Shown here: one piece after another, positions 61,823-64,000 of the stretch
How the letters are laid out: the number at the start of each line of letters is the position of its first letter
How positions within the stretch are numbered: the stretch's first letter is position 1
Notes under the pieces: generated by a model
Database searches by the model: none
What the model was told of the DNA's origin: nothing
Seen by the model: the letters and a program-made list of their open reading frames with translations, nothing else
From: an uncultured Prevotella sp.
GTDB lineage: Bacteria; Bacteroidota; Bacteroidia; Bacteroidales; Bacteroidaceae
Assembly: GCA_934254985.1 (NCBI GenBank)
Contig: CAKQMS010000003.1
Span: forward strand, 1 to 64,000
Length of the DNA stretch: 64,000 nt
Reading direction: 5' to 3'
Position numbers and translations under genes: made by a program

Positions 61823-62590
61823 ATGAAAAAGACAACAAGACATTTTATTGGCGCCATTGCCTTAACGGCAGTATGTGGCGCTTGTGGCTCTTCTTGGCAT
61901 ATGACAGGAATTGAGCGCACAAGATTAGTGGTTGACGACAAGTATGACGCTTATCCTAATACCGAAGCCAACGAGTGGCTAAAGCCATATAAGCAAAAAG
62001 TAGACTCGGTGATGAGTCCGGTGGTAGGTCAGATAGCTCACGACATGAGAGCGAAAAAGCCAGAGAGCGATCTCTCTAACCTTTTGTGCGACATCCTGGT
62101 ATGGGAAGGACAGCGCAGAGGTGAGAAGCCAGACTTCGCAGTATATAATATGGGAGGTATGCGTGCGGCATTCTCAAAGGGCGACGTTACATATGGTGAT
62201 GTATTGGCTGTGGCTCCTTTCGAGAACAAGATTTGCTTCCTCACTCTTACAGGTGCTAAAACTTTGGAATTGTTCCAGCAAATAGCAAGCGAAAAAGGTG
62301 AAGGATTGAGCCACGGAGTGGAAATGGTAATGACAAAAGACTATAAGCTGAAGTCGGTGAAGGTACATGGCAAAGAGATTGATCCTAATGCCACATATCG
62401 CATTGCTACTATTGACTACTTGGCACAGGGTAATGGCGGAATGTTGGCTTTCAAGTCGGCAACAAACCTCGTATCTCCACAAGACAAGGCTAACAACGCA
62501 AGATTTATCATCGTTGACTATTTCAAGGCTGCTATGGCTCAAGGAAAGACTGTAGATAGCAAGGTGGAAGGAAGACTGGTCATTGAATAA
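61823..62590 (+). CDS. Secreted protein with 5'-nucleotidase C-terminal domain only
   Basis: 255 residues from MKKTTRHFIGAIALTAVCGA (61823; lipobox-like LTAVCGAC), so a lipoprotein; the frame from 61760 begins before the -7 box and is rejected. The body is the substrate-binding C-terminal domain of UshA-like 5'-nucleotidases: SDLSNLLCDILVWEG, AVYNMGGMRAAFSKGDVTYG, VAPFENKICFLTLTGAKTL and IDYLAQGNGGMLAF. The metallophosphatase half is absent and is encoded by the next gene, 20 bases later, i.e. the domains are split and reversed. The two should form a periplasmic nucleotidase complex. Confidence 0.9.
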   Translation: MKKTTRHFIGAIALTAVCGACGSSWHMTGIERTRLVVDDKYDAYPNTEANEWLKPYKQKVDSVMSPVVGQIAHDMRAKKPESDLSNLLCDILVWEGQRRGEKPDFAVYNMGGMRAAFSKGDVTYGDVLAVAPFENKICFLTLTGAKTLELFQQIASEKGEGLSHGVEMVMTKDYKLKSVKVHGKEIDPNATYRIATIDYLAQGNGGMLAFKSATNLVSPQDKANNARFIIVDYFKAAMAQGKTVDSKVEGRLVIE

Positions 62591-62610
62591 ATAAAGAAAG
62601 GAGCAAGAAA

Positions 62611-63471
62611 ATGAAAAATAATATGAATATCATGCGCACTACCATCACCGCTTTGGTGATAGCTTTGATGCCATTATCAATGGCGGCACAGAAGGTTAAG
62701 CAACTAACAATACTCCATACCAACGACACTCATAGCTGTATATTGCCTGTGAGCAAGAATCTTGCCGACACCACATTGGCAGGCAGAGGTGGCTTTGCAC
62801 GTCGTGTGGCTGTACTGAACGAAGAGAGAAAGAAAGACCCAGACTTGCTATATTTCGATAGTGGCGACTTTTCGCAGGGTTCTGCTTACTATACTATGTT
62901 CAAAGGCGATGTTGAAGTGGGACTGATGAACAAAATGGGAATTGCAGCCTCTACTATTGGCAACCACGAGTTTGACTTCGGCGTAGAGAATCTCGCTCGA
63001 CTGGCAGACAATGCCAACTTCCCTATCCTATGTAGCAACTACGATTTCACAGGCACCGCTCTCGAAGGCAAGATTAAGCCATATATCATCATCAAGCGTA
63101 AAGGACTGAAGATAGGTGTGTTTGCGCTTGACCCTGAGCTTGAAGGCTTGGTAAGTGCAAAGACTTGCAAAGGCGTAAAATTCCTCGATCCAAGAGTAAA
63201 GGCTAAGGAGATGAGCGAATTCTTGAAGAAAAAGAAGAAATGCGACTTGGTGATATTGATTTCTCACCTTGGTTGGGGCGACACCAAATACGAGGATCCA
63301 AACGTAATCGCTAATAGCAGATATATCGACTTGGTGTTGGGCGGACATAGCCACAGCTATTTCCAAACATTGAAATATGCAAAGAACCTTGATGGCAATG
63401 AGATTCCTGTTGACCAGAATGGTAAGAATGCAGCCTTTATAGGAAAAATGACATTAACCGTAGAAAAATAA
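62611..63471 (+). CDS. Secreted metallophosphatase (5'-nucleotidase N-terminal domain)
   Basis: 286 residues with signal peptide (cut after SMAAQ). Calcineurin-like phosphoesterase motifs in order: ILHTNDTHS (about residue 32), FDSGDFSQGS (about 84), GNHEFDFG (about 111), ISHLGWGD (about 216) and GGHSHSYF (about 248), with all metal-binding Asp, His and Asn residues present. It ends after this domain, so it lacks the substrate-binding domain carried by the preceding gene. Likely removes phosphate from nucleotides or other phosphomonoesters in the periplasm. Confidence 0.92.
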   Translation: MKNNMNIMRTTITALVIALMPLSMAAQKVKQLTILHTNDTHSCILPVSKNLADTTLAGRGGFARRVAVLNEERKKDPDLLYFDSGDFSQGSAYYTMFKGDVEVGLMNKMGIAASTIGNHEFDFGVENLARLADNANFPILCSNYDFTGTALEGKIKPYIIIKRKGLKIGVFALDPELEGLVSAKTCKGVKFLDPRVKAKEMSEFLKKKKKCDLVILISHLGWGDTKYEDPNVIANSRYIDLVLGGHSHSYFQTLKYAKNLDGNEIPVDQNGKNAAFIGKMTLTVEK

Positions 63472-63529
63472 CAGATAAGCAGATTGGTTATATCATATAA
63501 GCTTATCCTTATATACTATATAATAATAT

Positions 63530-63563
63530 AAGGTGGAACTCTAAGCAATTAGAATTCCACCTT
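63530..63563. terminator. Bidirectional terminator between convergent genes
   Basis: Stem AAGGTGGAA / TTCCACCTT with a TCTAA/TTAGA extension, A- and T-rich on both sides; serves the phosphatase on + and the porT-like gene on -. Confidence 0.85.
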
Positions 63564-63569
63564 TATCTT

Positions 63570-64000
63570 TTATTCGAAATAGAAGCTCAGTACAAACATC
63601 TTGCTACGAGCCTTGTTTACAGAGTTTGTATAAGGTAACTTTGATACATCGCGGATGTGGTTGGCATGGTCTGTATCAAGACAATTTGTTAAGCCATAAA
63701 GGAACTTAATTTCTGGACGTATCTTGAAATATGGCAGATAGAAGTCGCATCCTAAACCTGCTTCCACAAACACATCGTATCTCTTTAACTTCAAATAATC
63801 ATCGCTCTTGCCAGTGAGATTAATCATTGGGTTAAGACCTACAAGCATATAGGGACGATGATTGTTAAAGCGCTGAGAGGCGTAAATAAGGTCCATAGCT
63901 GCTGATATATAAGCCGACTTAATATTCTGTGTCTTCTCATAATCTTTTGCTCCTGCAGCTTGAGAGGTTAGATTAAGGAATGTGAGATGACGAGTGCCGA
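63570..64000 (-). CDS. porT: PorT-like outer-membrane beta-barrel protein, 5' part beyond the window
   Basis: The open frame continues without a stop from 63570 to the window end, so the gene starts outside. The 143 visible residues (GTRHLTFLNLTSQAAGAKDY... then RPYMLVGLNPMINLTGKSDD, FVEAGLGCDFYLPYFKIRPE, FLYGLTNCLDTDHANHIRD, and the end MFVLSFYFE) fit a PorT family barrel, a component or assembly factor of the type IX secretion system. This agrees with the secreted proteins with C-terminal tails upstream. Generic PorT-family barrels also exist in species lacking the system, so the symbol is tentative. Confidence 0.7.
   Translation of the reverse strand, partial: GTRHLTFLNLTSQAAGAKDYEKTQNIKSAYISAAMDLIYASQRFNNHRPYMLVGLNPMINLTGKSDDYLKLKRYDVFVEAGLGCDFYLPYFKIRPEIKFLYGLTNCLDTDHANHIRDVSKLPYTNSVNKARSKMFVLSFYFE

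Overview
The window looks like a chromosomal segment of a Bacteroidota bacterium of the Prevotellaceae, close to Prevotella/Segatella copri. This rests on the protein families present (Bacteroidetes-type rhamnose operon, imelysin and DUF3244 proteins, PorT, BspA-type repeats, 'SCSS/SCSD' lipoprotein signals), on recurrent TAnnTTTG -7 promoter boxes with a TTTG-like -33 box, and on the lack of Shine-Dalgarno sequences. No transposase, integrase, rRNA or CRISPR array is visible. There is one tRNA-Met.

Layout. 1-5.1 kb: dnaK (3' end just cut off), recA, a probable carboxynorspermidine synthase and a small conserved gene. 5.4-10.1 kb: L-rhamnose catabolism, with rhaD alone on + and rhaB-rhaA-rhaT as a minus-strand operon. 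10.4-11.7 kb: a NhaD-type Na+/H+ antiporter. 11.9-18.8 kb: a ccsBA cytochrome c maturation gene and an operon of porin, imelysin lipoprotein and di-haem lipoprotein that I read as an iron-handling system. 19-23.5 kb: membrane protein, AraC regulator, GNAT enzyme and a PhoR/PhoB-like two-component pair. 23.8-26.1 kb: sulfur assimilation (metY-cysK). 26.2-31.5 kb: a 35-residue membrane peptide, a lipoprotein with a long possibly structured leader, tRNA-Met, a hybrid histidine kinase with REC and Hpt domains, and a small outer-membrane barrel.

31.7-40.25 kb is the most interesting part: an AT-rich cluster that reads as an uncharacterised RiPP (ribosomal peptide) system. It holds a membrane-anchored TPR/HTH regulator, a DUF3244 protein, a 62-residue precursor with a textbook double-glycine leader, a SPASM radical SAM enzyme, an outer-membrane barrel protein, a C39-peptidase ABC transporter and a 59-residue membrane peptide that resembles only the N-terminus of HlyD adaptors. 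The expected path is radical SAM modification of the Cys-containing core, leader removal and export by the peptidase-transporter, and passage or sensing at the outer membrane.

40.4-42.3 kb: a sigma-54 activator (GAFTGA motif), a near-consensus sigma-54 promoter and a small secreted protein. 42.7-43.6 kb: manA. 43.9-54.9 kb: large secreted proteins (M6 protease, Omp28-like protein, Ig-like repeat protein) with related C-terminal tails suggestive of type IX secretion, plus a lipoprotein sharing a domain with the one at 26.6 kb. 55-64 kb: split lysine exporter LysO, a leucine-rich repeat gene overlapping ppk and ppx, a second metY-like gene, rplS, a 5'-nucleotidase split into two secreted proteins in reversed order, and the 3' part of a PorT-like gene.

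Intergenic regions carry several families of palindromic repeats, some present twice in this window.
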